Shown here piece by piece: positions 16,672-25,811 of a stretch of DNA of 39,804 nucleotides. Made by a program: the position numbers and the translations under genes. The stretch's first letter is position 1, and each line of letters opens with the position of its first letter. Origin of the DNA: Shumkonia mesophila. Its GTDB lineage: Bacteria > Pseudomonadota > Alphaproteobacteria > Rhodospirillales > Shumkoniaceae. The notes under the pieces are model-generated. The model was not told where the DNA came from, made no database searches, and was given only the letters and a program-made list of their open reading frames with translations. The stretch spans positions 1 through 39,804 of the forward strand of contig NZ_JAOTID010000024.1 in NCBI RefSeq assembly GCF_026163695.1, written 5' to 3'.

Positions 16672-17484
16672 TCAGAACGAGGGAAGCCGCCCGCCCGGAA
16701 TCGGAACCCCGGTCCACTTGCGATGCAGGTCGTCAAGCTCGCCGGAGATGTTGATGCAGAACAGGAAGGTGTTGAGCCACTGATGCAGTTCGAACGCATC
16801 CTTGCGCACGGCGATGGAGAAGTACCGCGTCTGCAGCGGAAACTTCACTTCGAATTTTTCGCTCAATCCCTCGCGCTTCAGAAAATCCATCGCCATGACG
16901 GCGAGAGAGCCGGTCATGTCGACCTTGCTCGAAACCAGCGCCTGCATGGCCGTGGCATCGTCATCGAAGCGCACGATCGTCAGATTGGGAATATTCATGC
17001 CGCTCAGGGTCATGTCCTGGATGCTTCCCTTCGGCACCGAAACGCTCTTTCCCGCCATTTCCTCGGGCTTGGTGATGACATCGCCCTTCTTGCCGATGAT
17101 GCTCAGCTGATAACTCCCATAGGGAGACGTGAACATCAGCACCTTCGCCCGCTGGGGCGTTGGCGTCGTCTGGGCAATCTGAATGTCGATGCGCTTCGAT
17201 TCCAGGGCCGCGACGCGCGAGGAATTATTCACCGGCACGATGTCGACTTCGACGCCGAGTTCCTTGCCGATCAAATGCGCTACATCGACATGATAGCCGA
17301 CGATGTTTCCATTCTTGTCGACGCTGTCGTAAGGCGGCGCCCCCGTGAGCACACCGATGGAAATTCGGCCCTTCTTGGCAATTTCGTCGATGGACTGCGC
17401 GTCCGCCGCCGAGAAAGCCAAAAGGGAAGCCGTTCCCAAGACAGCGAGGAAAACGCTGCGCTTCACAATACTCGCTAGATGCAT
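16672..17484 (-). CDS. Periplasmic amino-acid-type ABC substrate-binding protein (SBP_bac_3)
   Basis: The 270-residue protein begins with a Sec signal peptide (MHLASIVKR, hydrophobic core, cleavage after ADA near residue 29). The mature domain follows the family 3 receptor fold: GRISIGVLTGAPPYD, NIVGYHVDVAHLIGKELGVEVDIVPV, then RIDIQIAQTTPTPQRAKVLMF and a second lobe with VSVPKGS and TMQALVSSKVDMTG-like segments. These receptors usually bind amino acids or other small zwitterions or acids. ATG 17484 has GGAGG eight bases upstream. It is the first gene of a long - strand cluster whose later genes encode sugar-type enzymes, which is an unusual match. Confidence 0.92.
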   Translation of the reverse strand: MHLASIVKRSVFLAVLGTASLLAFSAADAQSIDEIAKKGRISIGVLTGAPPYDSVDKNGNIVGYHVDVAHLIGKELGVEVDIVPVNNSSRVAALESKRIDIQIAQTTPTPQRAKVLMFTSPYGSYQLSIIGKKGDVITKPEEMAGKSVSVPKGSIQDMTLSGMNIPNLTIVRFDDDATAMQALVSSKVDMTGSLAVMAMDFLKREGLSEKFEVKFPLQTRYFSIAVRKDAFELHQWLNTFLFCINISGELDDLHRKWTGVPIPGGRLPSF

Positions 17485-18094
17485 AGCAACACCTCCCAGA
17501 GAAAGTTCCTGACAACCGTCGGCCCCAGGGATGCGACGGCACCCTTCCGCAAGCCGACGAAGCCGCTATCGATGACGAAATACTCTTCTCCCACTCACGG
17601 CATCTGGCATCTTATTGCTTATGACAGATGACATGAGTGGGGGGATGTAAACACAGATCTTGATGGATGGCAACCCCCGTATCGCCTTCATGGTTCCGCG
17701 CCGAATTCCGCTGGCAGGCCCTGCAAGAGGAGTTGTAGCGGCGCCGCCTTGAGCCCCTGCAACGTCCGCCCCATTCCAGGAATACGGTTGGCATCTTGAA
17801 TACTCGCGTCGGCCGAATCGTGCCATTTTCGGACAAGGCACAGCCAACCTGAAGCGGACGTTCAACGAAGAAGGCAGGCTGGCGATCCTCGTCGTGGGCC
17901 ACCGGTCCCGCCATACCACAATAAGACGGTCCATCGTCTGCCTATGGAAGGCGCGTTGAGTCGCAAGTTGTGAGTGTCATAATATTGCAATAAATATTGC
18001 AAATATATGAAATCTGCATTAATAATTGCAAAAAAAGTGGCCGCGCGGCTCACGCGCGGATACAGTCAGCCTCGAAAACAGGGAGGAGGCCCCG
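17485..18094. other. 610-bp intergenic region between two divergent operons
   Basis: No supported gene is present. The left part (17485-17640) is upstream of the amino-acid-type transporter, and includes an imperfect repeat CATCT...AGATG around 17610-17632. The middle (17690-17930) is GC-rich with short protein-like frames that could not be assigned. The right part (17970-18035) is strongly AT-rich and carries the rpiR-proximal dyad. The length and the change in composition suggest it may be a join between separately acquired modules. Confidence 0.5.
17985..18002. promoter_or_regulatory. Perfect 18-bp dyad upstream of the RpiR gene (candidate operator)
   Basis: TTGCAATA, two bases, TATTGCAA is a perfect inverted repeat. 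The same bases also make a tandem repeat of AATATTGCAA (17981-17990 and 17993-18002), with a third near-copy AATAATTGCAA at 18021-18031. It lies about 95 bases before the rpiR-type start. This is the expected place and form for an RpiR-family autoregulatory site. Confidence 0.6.
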
Positions 18095-18973
18095 TTGAAC
18101 GAACAGGGTGGACTGGAAAAACTTCAGGAGATCATCGAACGGTCCGAGGATCGACTGACCAAGACCGACCGGCTGCTGATCCAGGAAATTCTCGGCAATC
18201 CGGCGGAAGGCGCCGTTCTTTCCGCAGCCGAACTGGCGGGTCGCGCCGGCGTGCACGCGTCGAACGTGATCCGGCTCGCCCGCAAGCTGGGCTTCGCGGG
18301 ATTTCCCGAAATGCGGGCGGTGTTGCGCGACGACCTGCTGTGCTTTTCAGACGCCTCGGCCCGCGTGCGCGACCGCGTTTCTCAGTCGGCGGAAGGCTCC
18401 TTCCTGGAGGAGGTGATCGAACGCGAGATCGGCTCGTTGGGCGAACTGCGCCACCACGTCCCGCAAACAACGATCAACCAAGTTGCCGAGGCCATCGCCC
18501 GGGGCGGCCACGTCCTTCTATTCGGGCAGGGGCACGCCGTTTCCCTCATGCATCTCCTGGGGTGCCGGCTGCGCCGCTCCGGCTACCGCAACACGCTGCT
18601 GACCCAGCACGGCGTCGAATTCGCCGAGCACGCGGCTCTCCTGCGGCCGGGCGACGTGGTGATCGCCTTCTCGTTCTTCGCCATGCCGCCCGGTCTGGAG
18701 CATCTCCTCGAACACGCGCACAAGGCCGGCGCCGTCTCGGTGCTCATCAGCGACATCGTCGGTCTCACCATCCGTCCCAAACCCGACTTCCTGCTGGCCG
18801 CCTACCGGCGGCGCGGCGGCGAATCCTTCTCGCTGACGGTCTCCATGGCGATCTGCAACGCCCTGATCCTCAGCATCTCGAAATGCGACGACGGCCGGTC
18901 CCTCGCCGCCCTCGGCTGCTATTCGGAACTCTGCGAGAAATACGTGAACAAGAGCCACGCGAAAAATGGCTGA
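18095..18973 (+). CDS. RpiR/MurR-family transcriptional regulator
   Basis: The 292-residue protein has an N-terminal RpiR HTH (about residues 5-80, including LSAAELAGRAGVHASNVIRLARKLGFAGFPE). A SIS sugar-isomerase domain follows at about 115-245, with VLLFGQGHA and a VVIAFSFFAMPP segment where a phosphosugar would bind. TTG at 18095 is chosen as start because GGAGGAGG lies just upstream; a TTG at 18026 in the same frame has none. It is the first gene of the + strand operon, 30 bases before the binding protein. SIS domains usually sense phosphorylated sugars, which fits a phosphodiester-derived inducer. Confidence 0.9.
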   Translation: MNEQGGLEKLQEIIERSEDRLTKTDRLLIQEILGNPAEGAVLSAAELAGRAGVHASNVIRLARKLGFAGFPEMRAVLRDDLLCFSDASARVRDRVSQSAEGSFLEEVIEREIGSLGELRHHVPQTTINQVAEAIARGGHVLLFGQGHAVSLMHLLGCRLRRSGYRNTLLTQHGVEFAEHAALLRPGDVVIAFSFFAMPPGLEHLLEHAHKAGAVSVLISDIVGLTIRPKPDFLLAAYRRRGGESFSLTVSMAICNALILSISKCDDGRSLAALGCYSELCEKYVNKSHAKNG

Positions 18974-19003
18974 ACCCCCAACCGAAGTGACAATGGAGAA
19001 AAC

Positions 19004-20632
19004 GTGCCCATGAACCGCAATCGATGGAAAACGACGATGGCGGCCCTGGCTGTCGCTGGCGTAGCGCTTTCTTCCGCCACCGCCATGGCGGACGACCGCC
19101 CCGAGGTCGTGGTTGCCGTCAATTCCCTGGCCCGCACCCTCGAACCGGCCGAGCGCGACGGCAACGTCGACGTCCGCATCGTCTATTCGATGTACGACAC
19201 CCTGATCCGCTGGGATTTCCTCAACCCCATGCCGAACGGCGACACACGCCTGGTTCCCGGCCTCGCCACCGCATGGAAGCGTATCGACCCGCGGACCCTC
19301 GAACTGACCCTGCGCAAGGGCGTCAAGTTCCACAACGGCGACGAGATGACGGCCGACGACGTGGTCTTCACCTTCTCGCCCGAACGGCTGTGGGGCAAGG
19401 ATTCGGCCCTGGCCTACGGGCGGCCCTATTTCGGCCACCTCGAGAAAGTGGAGAAGATCGACGCCTATACCGTCCGCTTCACCACCGCCGAGCCCGACCT
19501 CATCCTGGAAAAGCGCCTGTCCACCTATGCCTCCTTCGTCGTCAACGCCCGCCAGTGGCTCGGCATCAAGGCCCGCGTCGAAAAGGAAAACGCCGGCAAG
19601 CCGACCGACCAGCAAAAGGACTGGAAACAGACGGCCCTCAAGGAGATCCGCTGGAACCCGGTCGGCACCGGCCCCTACAAGTTCAAGAGTTGGCGCAAGG
19701 ACGGCTTCATCGAGCTCGAGGCCTTCGACGACTACTTCATGGGCAAGCCCACCGCCAAGAAGGTGACGTTCCGGGTGGTACCCGAGGTGGCGGCCCGCAT
19801 CGCCGGTCTGGTCAGCGGCGAATTCAACATCGCCGTCGACATCCCGCCGGATCAGATCGACGTGCTGAAGCGCTACGACGACATCGAACTCAAGCCGGTG
19901 GTCCTCGACAACGTCCACCTCATCGTCTTCAACACCACGCACCCGGTACTCAAGGACAAGCGCGTCCGGCAGGCCTTGAGCCTAGCCATCGATCGCCAAC
20001 TGCTGGTCAAGACGTTGTGGACGGGCATGACGACCATCCCCAACGGCCACCAGCTGCCGGAATTCGGCGAACTCTACAACAAGGACCGCTCCGGCTACGT
20101 CTACGACCCCGAAAAGGCCGAAGCCCTGCTGAAAGAGGCCGGCTACAAGGGGGAGGCCATCGACTACCGGATGATCCCCAACTACTACCTGAATGGCATG
20201 GAGGCCGCCCAGATCGTCCAGGAGATGTGGAAGAAGGTCGGCTTCAACGTCGAACTCAAGATGGCCGAAAACTTCGACCGCGTCCGCACGCCCGACGTCG
20301 GGGTCTACGCCTGGTCCAACACCTTCCGCCTGCCGGACCCGATCGGCAGCTTGCTGGTCAACTGGGGCGCCCGTTCGGCCGTCCAGAGGAAGACGAAGTA
20401 CTGGACCCCGCCCGAGGAATTCAACAACCTGGAGAGCATCGTCGAGACCGGCACCGAGATGGCGGCCCGCGCCAAGGCCTTCCAGAGGATGCTCGACATC
20501 TTCGAGGACGAGATGCCGATGACCATCCTGTACAGCCCGCTGGAGGTCTACGCGGTCAACAAGAAGGTCCAGTGGAAGCCCTATGAGCAGTACTTCATGG
20601 ACTTCCGTCCCTACAACCTGACCTTCAAATAG
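19004..20632 (+). CDS. Dipeptide/opine-type ABC substrate-binding protein (SBP_bac_5)
   Basis: The 542-residue exported receptor has a signal peptide (hydrophobic [12 protein letters not shown], cleavage after AMA near residue 29). The mature SBP_bac_5 fold follows: [23 protein letters not shown], then [25 protein letters not shown], the family signature, around residues 95-120. Two starts are possible: GTG 19004 with GGAG five bases before it, or ATG 19010. This large family binds peptides but also opines, nickel complexes, oligosaccharides and sugar phosphodiesters such as agrocinopine. The linked phosphodiesterases favour a phosphorylated ligand. A strong hairpin follows the gene. Confidence 0.93.
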   Translation: MPMNRNRWKTTMAALAVAGVALSSATAMADDRPEVVVAVNSLARTLEPAERDGNVDVRIVYSMYDTLIRWDFLNPMPNGDTRLVPGLATAWKRIDPRTLELTLRKGVKFHNGDEMTADDVVFTFSPERLWGKDSALAYGRPYFGHLEKVEKIDAYTVRFTTAEPDLILEKRLSTYASFVVNARQWLGIKARVEKENAGKPTDQQKDWKQTALKEIRWNPVGTGPYKFKSWRKDGFIELEAFDDYFMGKPTAKKVTFRVVPEVAARIAGLVSGEFNIAVDIPPDQIDVLKRYDDIELKPVVLDNVHLIVFNTTHPVLKDKRVRQALSLAIDRQLLVKTLWTGMTTIPNGHQLPEFGELYNKDRSGYVYDPEKAEALLKEAGYKGEAIDYRMIPNYYLNGMEAAQIVQEMWKKVGFNVELKMAENFDRVRTPDVGVYAWSNTFRLPDPIGSLLVNWGARSAVQRKTKYWTPPEEFNNLESIVETGTEMAARAKAFQRMLDIFEDEMPMTILYSPLEVYAVNKKVQWKPYEQYFMDFRPYNLTFK

Positions 20633-20641
20633 CAGAAACGG

Positions 20642-20680
20642 GGAACCGGGGGCAGTCCGTCGCGGGCGGCCTCCGGTTCC
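20642..20680 (+). other. Hairpin between the binding protein and ATPase genes
   Basis: GGAACCGGGGGC (20642-20653) and GCCTCCGGTTCC (20669-20680) pair at 11 of 12 positions with a 15-base loop. It begins 10 bases after the binding-protein stop. There is no T-run after it, so read-through into the ATPase genes is expected. It is the same arrangement as at 5139 and 16617. Confidence 0.55.
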
Positions 20681-20687
20681 GTTCACC

Positions 20688-21665
20688 ATGTCATTCCTAC
20701 TGGAAATCAGGGATCTGTCGGTCGTCTTCCAGACCGACGAGGGGCTGGTCCACGCCGTCGACGGCGTCTCCATGGGCGTTGCCGCTGGCGAGACCTTCTG
20801 CGTGGTTGGCGAAAGCGGCTGCGGCAAAAGCGTGACGTTCTTCTCCGTCGCCGGCCTGTTGCCGTCCAACGGCCACGTGGTCGGCGGCGCCGCCCTGTTC
20901 GATGGCATCGATCTACTGGGCCTGGAGGAAACGCACCTGGAAAAAATTCGTGGCAAGGACATCGCCATGATCTTCCAGGACCCCATGGTGTCGCTCAACC
21001 CGGTCCACACGGTGGGCAGCCAGATCGTCGAGTGCCTGACGCTGCATCGCGGCATGGGAAGTGGCGAGGCTTGGCAGGAGGCGCGCCGTCTGTTCGAGGT
21101 GGTGGGCATTCCCGGCGTCGAGAAGCGGCTACGCGAATATCCCCACCAGCTTTCCGGCGGCATGATCCAGCGGGTCATGATCGCCATGGCCCTGGCCTGC
21201 CGGCCGCGCATCGTCATCGCCGACGAGCCGACCACCGCGCTCGACGTCACCATCCAGGCGCAGATCCTCGACCTCCTGCGCCAGCTTCAGCGCGAGTTCG
21301 GCATGGCCATCATTCTGATTACCCACGACCTGGGGGTGGTCGCCGAAATGGCCGACCGGGTGGTCGTCATGTACAACGGCCGGGTGGCCGAAACCGCGGC
21401 GGTCGGCGATCTGTTCGCCCGGCCCCTCCACCCCTACACCGTGGGCCTGCTCGATTCCCTGCCGCGCATGGACGACGGCGACGAACGGCTGCGCCCCATC
21501 GAGGGAACCATTCCGTCGCCGTTCGAGCGCCTGCCTGGCTGCCATTTTGCCCCCCGCTGTCCGCGGGCGGACGACATCTGCTGTGCCGCCGTCCCCGCCC
21601 TGCGCGCCGTGCGGGCGGGCCATTCGGTGGCCTGTCACCATCCGTCGGAGAGTGGCCCATGCTGA
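20688..21665 (+). CDS. Dipeptide-type ABC transporter ATP-binding protein (DppD type)
   Basis: The 325-residue ATPase shows Walker [11 protein letters not shown]-loop [11 protein letters not shown], signature LSGGMIQRV, Walker [15 protein letters not shown] and switch H in [11 protein letters not shown]. The C-terminal oligopeptide-transporter extension has clustered cysteines ([21 protein letters not shown]), which in related DppD proteins can bind an iron-sulfur cluster. No clear RBS precedes the ATG; the hairpin ends eight bases upstream. Its end overlaps the next ATPase by seven bases. Confidence 0.93.
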   Translation: MSFLLEIRDLSVVFQTDEGLVHAVDGVSMGVAAGETFCVVGESGCGKSVTFFSVAGLLPSNGHVVGGAALFDGIDLLGLEETHLEKIRGKDIAMIFQDPMVSLNPVHTVGSQIVECLTLHRGMGSGEAWQEARRLFEVVGIPGVEKRLREYPHQLSGGMIQRVMIAMALACRPRIVIADEPTTALDVTIQAQILDLLRQLQREFGMAIILITHDLGVVAEMADRVVVMYNGRVAETAAVGDLFARPLHPYTVGLLDSLPRMDDGDERLRPIEGTIPSPFERLPGCHFAPRCPRADDICCAAVPALRAVRAGHSVACHHPSESGPC

Positions 21666-22696
21666 ACGACGAATTCCGTCCCGTCGTGGACCCACTGGTG
21701 CGGGTCGAGGCCGTGGTCCGGCATTTCCGCAAACCGGCGCGCCGCCCCTTCGTGCCGGCCGACGTCGTCCATGCCCTCGACGGCGTGTCCTTCACCCTCG
21801 AGGCAGGGCAAACCTTGGGCCTGGTCGGCGAGAGCGGCTGCGGCAAATCGACCATCGGGCGCATCGTGCTCGGCATCGACCGACCGACGCACGGTCATGT
21901 CCTCTACCGGGGACGCGACGTTCACACTGCCAGCGCCACCGAGCTGCGCCGCCTGCAGCGCGAGATGCAGATGGTCTTCCAGGACCCGAGCGGCGCCCTC
22001 GATCCCCGCATGACGGTCGCCAACCAGGTGCGCGAACCGCTCGACATCCACGACGAGGGGACCGCCGCCGAGCGCCGGGAACGGGTGGACGAAACCATCG
22101 CCGCCGTCCGCCTGCCGCCCGAGATCAAGAGCCGCTATCCGCACGAGCTCAGCGGCGGCCAGCAGCAGCGGGTGGTGGTCGCCCGCGCCCTCATCCTGCG
22201 GCCCCGGCTGATCGTCTGCGACGAGCCGATCTCCGCCCTCGACGTCTCCATCCAGGCCCAGGTCATCAACCTGCTCGACACCCTGCAAGACAAACTGGGC
22301 CTCAGCTACCTGTTCATTTCCCACGACCTCAAGGTGGTTCGCCACATCTCGGATAGTGTCGCCGTCATGTATCTCGGCCAGATCGTCGAAATCGGCTCGC
22401 GGGACGACCTGTTCCGCACCCCCTCCCACCCCTACACGCAGGCGCTGATCTCGGCCATCCCGGTGCCCGACCCGGCGCGCCGCGCCCAGCGGTTGGTGCT
22501 GGCGGGCGAGCCGCCTAGCCCGCTGCGCCCACCCTCGGGGTGCCGGTTCCATCCGCGCTGCCGCTTCGCCGCCGACGTCTGCCGCGCCACGGTTCCGCCG
22601 CTGCGACCGCTGGGCACCGGCCACGCGGCGGCCTGTCACTTCGCCGGCGACGTGGGGCCCGCCCTTCCGGCCGACGGCGGGAGGGAATCATGCTGA
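21659..22696 (+). CDS. Dipeptide-type ABC transporter ATP-binding protein (DppF type)
   Basis: The 345-residue partner ATPase has [47 protein letters not shown] and [10 protein letters not shown]. The N-terminal part begins with a longer linker ([20 protein letters not shown]), normal for DppF/OppF. The C-terminal cysteine-bearing extension is present. ATG 21659 overlaps the preceding stop by seven bases (ATGCTGA) with GGAG eight bases upstream; the longer frame from 21032 is a shadow. The same ATGCTGA overlap is used again at its own 3' end. Confidence 0.93.
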   Translation: MLNDEFRPVVDPLVRVEAVVRHFRKPARRPFVPADVVHALDGVSFTLEAGQTLGLVGESGCGKSTIGRIVLGIDRPTHGHVLYRGRDVHTASATELRRLQREMQMVFQDPSGALDPRMTVANQVREPLDIHDEGTAAERRERVDETIAAVRLPPEIKSRYPHELSGGQQQRVVVARALILRPRLIVCDEPISALDVSIQAQVINLLDTLQDKLGLSYLFISHDLKVVRHISDSVAVMYLGQIVEIGSRDDLFRTPSHPYTQALISAIPVPDPARRAQRLVLAGEPPSPLRPPSGCRFHPRCRFAADVCRATVPPLRPLGTGHAAACHFAGDVGPALPADGGRESC

Positions 22697-23406
22697 TCGC
22701 CGCCCACCGGGGCCATTCCGCCGCCCGTCCCGAGAACACGCTCCAAGCGTTCGAAGCGGCCATCGCCGCCGGCGCCGACTTCATCGAGACCGATCCGCGC
22801 CTGACCCGTGACGGCGTCGTCGTCTGCTTCCACGACCCGACGCTGCAACGCCGGGCCGGTCGTCCCGACGCGATCGCCGATACCGACTTCAATGCGCTAC
22901 GCGGCATCGCGTTGGAGGGCGGCGGTCGCGTTCCCGCCCTCGAGGAGGTCCTGGATCTCGCCCGAGGGCGCGTTGCCGTCGTCCTCGACGTCAAGATCGC
23001 GGGGCCCGACATGCAGGCGCGCCTCGCCGTCCTGGCGGCCCGCGCCGGCATGCGCGACGCCATCGTGCAGGGGGTGCGGAGCGTCAGGGACTGCCAGACT
23101 CTGGCAGCCCGGCGGGCCTGTCGGGACATCCTTGCCTTCATGCCGAAGGACCAGACGATCGAATCCTTCGCCGAGGCCGGTGCGACCATCATCCGCCTGT
23201 GGGAGGAGGACGTGATCGACGACCGGCTGGCCGCCATCCATCGGACGGGCTGCCGGGCCTGGGTGACCTGCGGCCTGCGGTCGGCAAGCGAGGCAGCCGG
23301 TCATTGCGAGCCCGGGCGGGTTGCCGGACTGGTGGCGCAGGGCGTCGACGGCATCATCCTCAACGACCCGGAAATGGCGCGCCGTTCCCTGGCCGGAGGG
23401 ATATGA
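22690..23406 (+). CDS. Glycerophosphodiester phosphodiesterase family protein
   Basis: The 238-residue GDPD TIM barrel has the diagnostic residues. HRG is at 6-8 with ARPENTLQAF after it, E33 and D35 are in FIETDPRLT for Ca2+/Mg2+, and H48-D49 is the general acid. It hydrolyses a phosphodiester to an alcohol and a phosphomonoester. No signal peptide is seen, so it acts in the cytoplasm on imported substrate, like UgpQ or agrocinopine phosphodiesterase AccF. It overlaps the DppF gene by seven bases and has GGGAGG upstream, so it is translated as part of the transporter operon. A second phosphodiesterase gene follows directly. Confidence 0.9.
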   Translation: MLIAAHRGHSAARPENTLQAFEAAIAAGADFIETDPRLTRDGVVVCFHDPTLQRRAGRPDAIADTDFNALRGIALEGGGRVPALEEVLDLARGRVAVVLDVKIAGPDMQARLAVLAARAGMRDAIVQGVRSVRDCQTLAARRACRDILAFMPKDQTIESFAEAGATIIRLWEEDVIDDRLAAIHRTGCRAWVTCGLRSASEAAGHCEPGRVAGLVAQGVDGIILNDPEMARRSLAGGI

Positions 23407-23410
23407 CGAC

Positions 23411-24865
23411 ATGACGAGCCATCCCCTTTTCCTCATCGTCGTTCTCGACGGCATGCGGCGCGACATGGTGACGGCCGAACTGATGCCCAACCTGGCCGCC
23501 TTCCGCGCCGCCGGCAGCGACTTCGTGAAAAGCCGCTCGGTCTTCCCATCGGAGACCCGGGTCAATTCGGCCGCCCTCGGTAGCGGCTGCATGCCGGATC
23601 GCCACGGCGTGATCGCCAACCAGTTCTTCGACCCCCGCCTCTACGCCGACCGCCTTTTCCACACCGGCCAGTTCGAGGACATCACGCGAGCCGAGACGGT
23701 CTTCAACGGCCGATTCATCACCGCGCCCAGCCTGGGCGAGGCAGTCGCCGCCACCGGTCTCAGCATGGCCGTGGTCGGCAGCGGATCGGCGGGCACCACA
23801 CGGCTGGTCAATCCGCGCGCCCCCCAACTCGGCCACGTCAGTCTGTGCCTTCGGGAATGGGCGGCGTCAACCCCGCACGCCGTGGCCGACGAGGTGCTCG
23901 CCGCCTTCGGGCCAATCCCACCGGCCGGCCGGCCCAACTCGGCACGCACCCGCCTGCAGACCCGCATTTTCCTGGAGCACGTCTTCCCACGCTTCCGCCC
24001 CGACGTCTCGGTCCTGTGGTACACCGACCCGGACAGCACCTTCCACTACAAGGGCATCGGTTCGCCGGAGGCCCGCCAAGCCCTGCGCGACCTCGACGAT
24101 CAGATCGGCATCCTGCTGGACTGGCGGCGGACCGCCGGGCTGGGGGACCACCTGCAGATCCTCATGCTGTCGGACCACGGCCAGATCGTCGCCCGCGAAA
24201 AGGTCCCGGTCCGCGAGGCGCTGCACGGATTGAAGATCGACCAGACGTTCCTCAACGGCGCCGACTATGTCCTCAGTTCGGGCTATTCCGGCGCCGTCTG
24301 GGTGAGCGATAAAGCCCCGCGCCTGACCGCCGCCATGGTCGAGGCCCTGAACGCCCAGCCCTGGATCGACTCGGTGTGGACCGGCGCCGACGGGTCCGCC
24401 GTTCCCGGCACCTTCAGCCGGGACGTCGCGCGGGTTCGCCACGCGCGCGCCCCCGACATCTATTTCGTCATGGCGACCGACGACGGCCTCGACGGCGACG
24501 GCGTCGCCGGCGGCTGCTTCTTCGACGACGCGGTTCCCCAGGGCGGCGGCGTACACGGAGGCCTGCACATCCACGAAATCAACAACGTGCTGATGGCCGG
24601 CGGTTCCCTCTTCAAGAGCGGCTACGTCTCGCCCTGGCCGAGCGGCATCATCGATGTGGCGCCGACGGTGCTCGACCTCCTCGGCATCCGGGGAAAGACG
24701 GCGATGGACGGCCGGCCCCTGACCGAGGCCTACATGGCGGGCTGCGTCGAACCGCCGCCGCCGCGCGAAACCATCCAGGCGGTGCACCGCGGCGGCCGCC
24801 GCCACGCCGTCGCCACGTGGGAAGTCAACGGCGCCCGCTATCTGGCGCGCCAATGGGTGGAATAG
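23411..24865 (+). CDS. Type I phosphodiesterase/nucleotide pyrophosphatase family protein (alkaline phosphatase superfamily)
   Basis: The 484-residue protein carries the two-metal set of the phosphodiesterase/alkaline phosphatase superfamily: D13 in VLDGMRRD, the nucleophile T49 in FPSETR, D and H in YTDPDSTFHYKG, DH in LSDHG, and a final H in GGVHGGLHI. It starts like NPP and phosphonoacetate hydrolase-type enzymes, which release phosphate or cleave phosphodiesters and phosphonates. No signal peptide is present. It starts four bases after the GDPD gene stop and ends four bases before a permease gene. In this operon it probably completes breakdown of the imported phosphodiester or phosphomonoester. 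Substrate unknown. Confidence 0.88.
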   Translation: MTSHPLFLIVVLDGMRRDMVTAELMPNLAAFRAAGSDFVKSRSVFPSETRVNSAALGSGCMPDRHGVIANQFFDPRLYADRLFHTGQFEDITRAETVFNGRFITAPSLGEAVAATGLSMAVVGSGSAGTTRLVNPRAPQLGHVSLCLREWAASTPHAVADEVLAAFGPIPPAGRPNSARTRLQTRIFLEHVFPRFRPDVSVLWYTDPDSTFHYKGIGSPEARQALRDLDDQIGILLDWRRTAGLGDHLQILMLSDHGQIVAREKVPVREALHGLKIDQTFLNGADYVLSSGYSGAVWVSDKAPRLTAAMVEALNAQPWIDSVWTGADGSAVPGTFSRDVARVRHARAPDIYFVMATDDGLDGDGVAGGCFFDDAVPQGGGVHGGLHIHEINNVLMAGGSLFKSGYVSPWPSGIIDVAPTVLDLLGIRGKTAMDGRPLTEAYMAGCVEPPPPRETIQAVHRGGRRHAVATWEVNGARYLARQWVE

Positions 24866-24869
24866 TCCG

Positions 24870-25811
24870 ATGATCAATTCGCGATTCATCGTCGTCAAAA
24901 CGCTGCGCGCGATCATCACCCTGTGGATCGTGGTGACGTTCGTCTTTTTCGTGCTGCGCCTTTCCGGCGATCCGGTGCTCGCCTTCGTCGGCGCCGACGC
25001 GCCGCCCGACGTCCTCCTGTACTACACCAAGCTCTATGGCTTCGACCAACCGCTGCACGTCCAGTATTTCCGCTACGTCGTCAACCTGTTCCACGGCGAC
25101 TTCGGCATCTCGGTGGCCGAGGGCCGCGACGCCGCGGAACTGGTCGCCGAGGCGGTGCCCCGCACCGTGCTGCTCGGCGGGATCTCGCTGCTCATCAGCC
25201 TGGTCGCCGGCCTGCCCCTCGGCATGATCGCCGCGCTGCACCGCAACAAGGCGATCGACCGGCTGGTCATGAGCTTCGCAGTGTTCGGCTTCAGCATCCC
25301 CAACTTCTTCCTCGGCATCCTGCTGATCCTCATCTTTTCGCTGTGGCTGCGCCTGCTGCCCAGCTCGGGCATGGGCACGGTGTGGCACCTGATCATGCCG
25401 GCAATCACCCTTTCCACCTCGACGGTCGGCCAGATCGCCCGCTTCGCCCGCTCGTCGATGCTGGAGGTCCTGAGCAAGCCCTACATGAGGACGGCCAAGG
25501 CCAAGGGGGTTCACCGCGAGCGCCGGCTGCGCTGGCACGCCCTGCCCAACGCTGGCATCCCCATTATCACCATCATCGGCTTCCGCCTGGGCGATCTCGT
25601 GGTGAAGTCGATCATCACGGAAACGGTGTTCGCGTGGCCGGGGGCCGGGCGGATGCTGGTCGTCTCGGTGGCGTCGCGCGACCTGGCGGTGGTCCAGGCG
25701 CTGCTTCTGCTGACGGCGGCGACCATGGTCGTCGCCAACCTGCTGGTCGACCTCGCCTACGGATGGATCGATCCGCGCATTCGCACCGGCGCCGATGGAG
25801 GCGAGTCATGA
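24870..25811 (+). CDS. Dipeptide-type ABC transporter permease (DppB type)
   Basis: The 313-residue protein has six predicted helices. It starts like DppB with FRLSGDPVLAF-like and LGLDQPL-like segments (VLRLSGDPVLAFVG, YGFDQPLHVQYF). The EAA loop (YMRTAKAKGVHRERRLRWHALPNAG) near residue 210 contacts the ATPases. It starts four bases after the phosphodiesterase stop, and its last four bases overlap the next permease (ATGA). Confidence 0.93.
   Translation: MINSRFIVVKTLRAIITLWIVVTFVFFVLRLSGDPVLAFVGADAPPDVLLYYTKLYGFDQPLHVQYFRYVVNLFHGDFGISVAEGRDAAELVAEAVPRTVLLGGISLLISLVAGLPLGMIAALHRNKAIDRLVMSFAVFGFSIPNFFLGILLILIFSLWLRLLPSSGMGTVWHLIMPAITLSTSTVGQIARFARSSMLEVLSKPYMRTAKAKGVHRERRLRWHALPNAGIPIITIIGFRLGDLVVKSIITETVFAWPGAGRMLVVSVASRDLAVVQALLLLTAATMVVANLLVDLAYGWIDPRIRTGADGGES

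Noticed and set aside
17566-17934. A 122-codon frame on - between the two divergent operons
   Set aside because: No start signal or family features; composition is consistent with chance.
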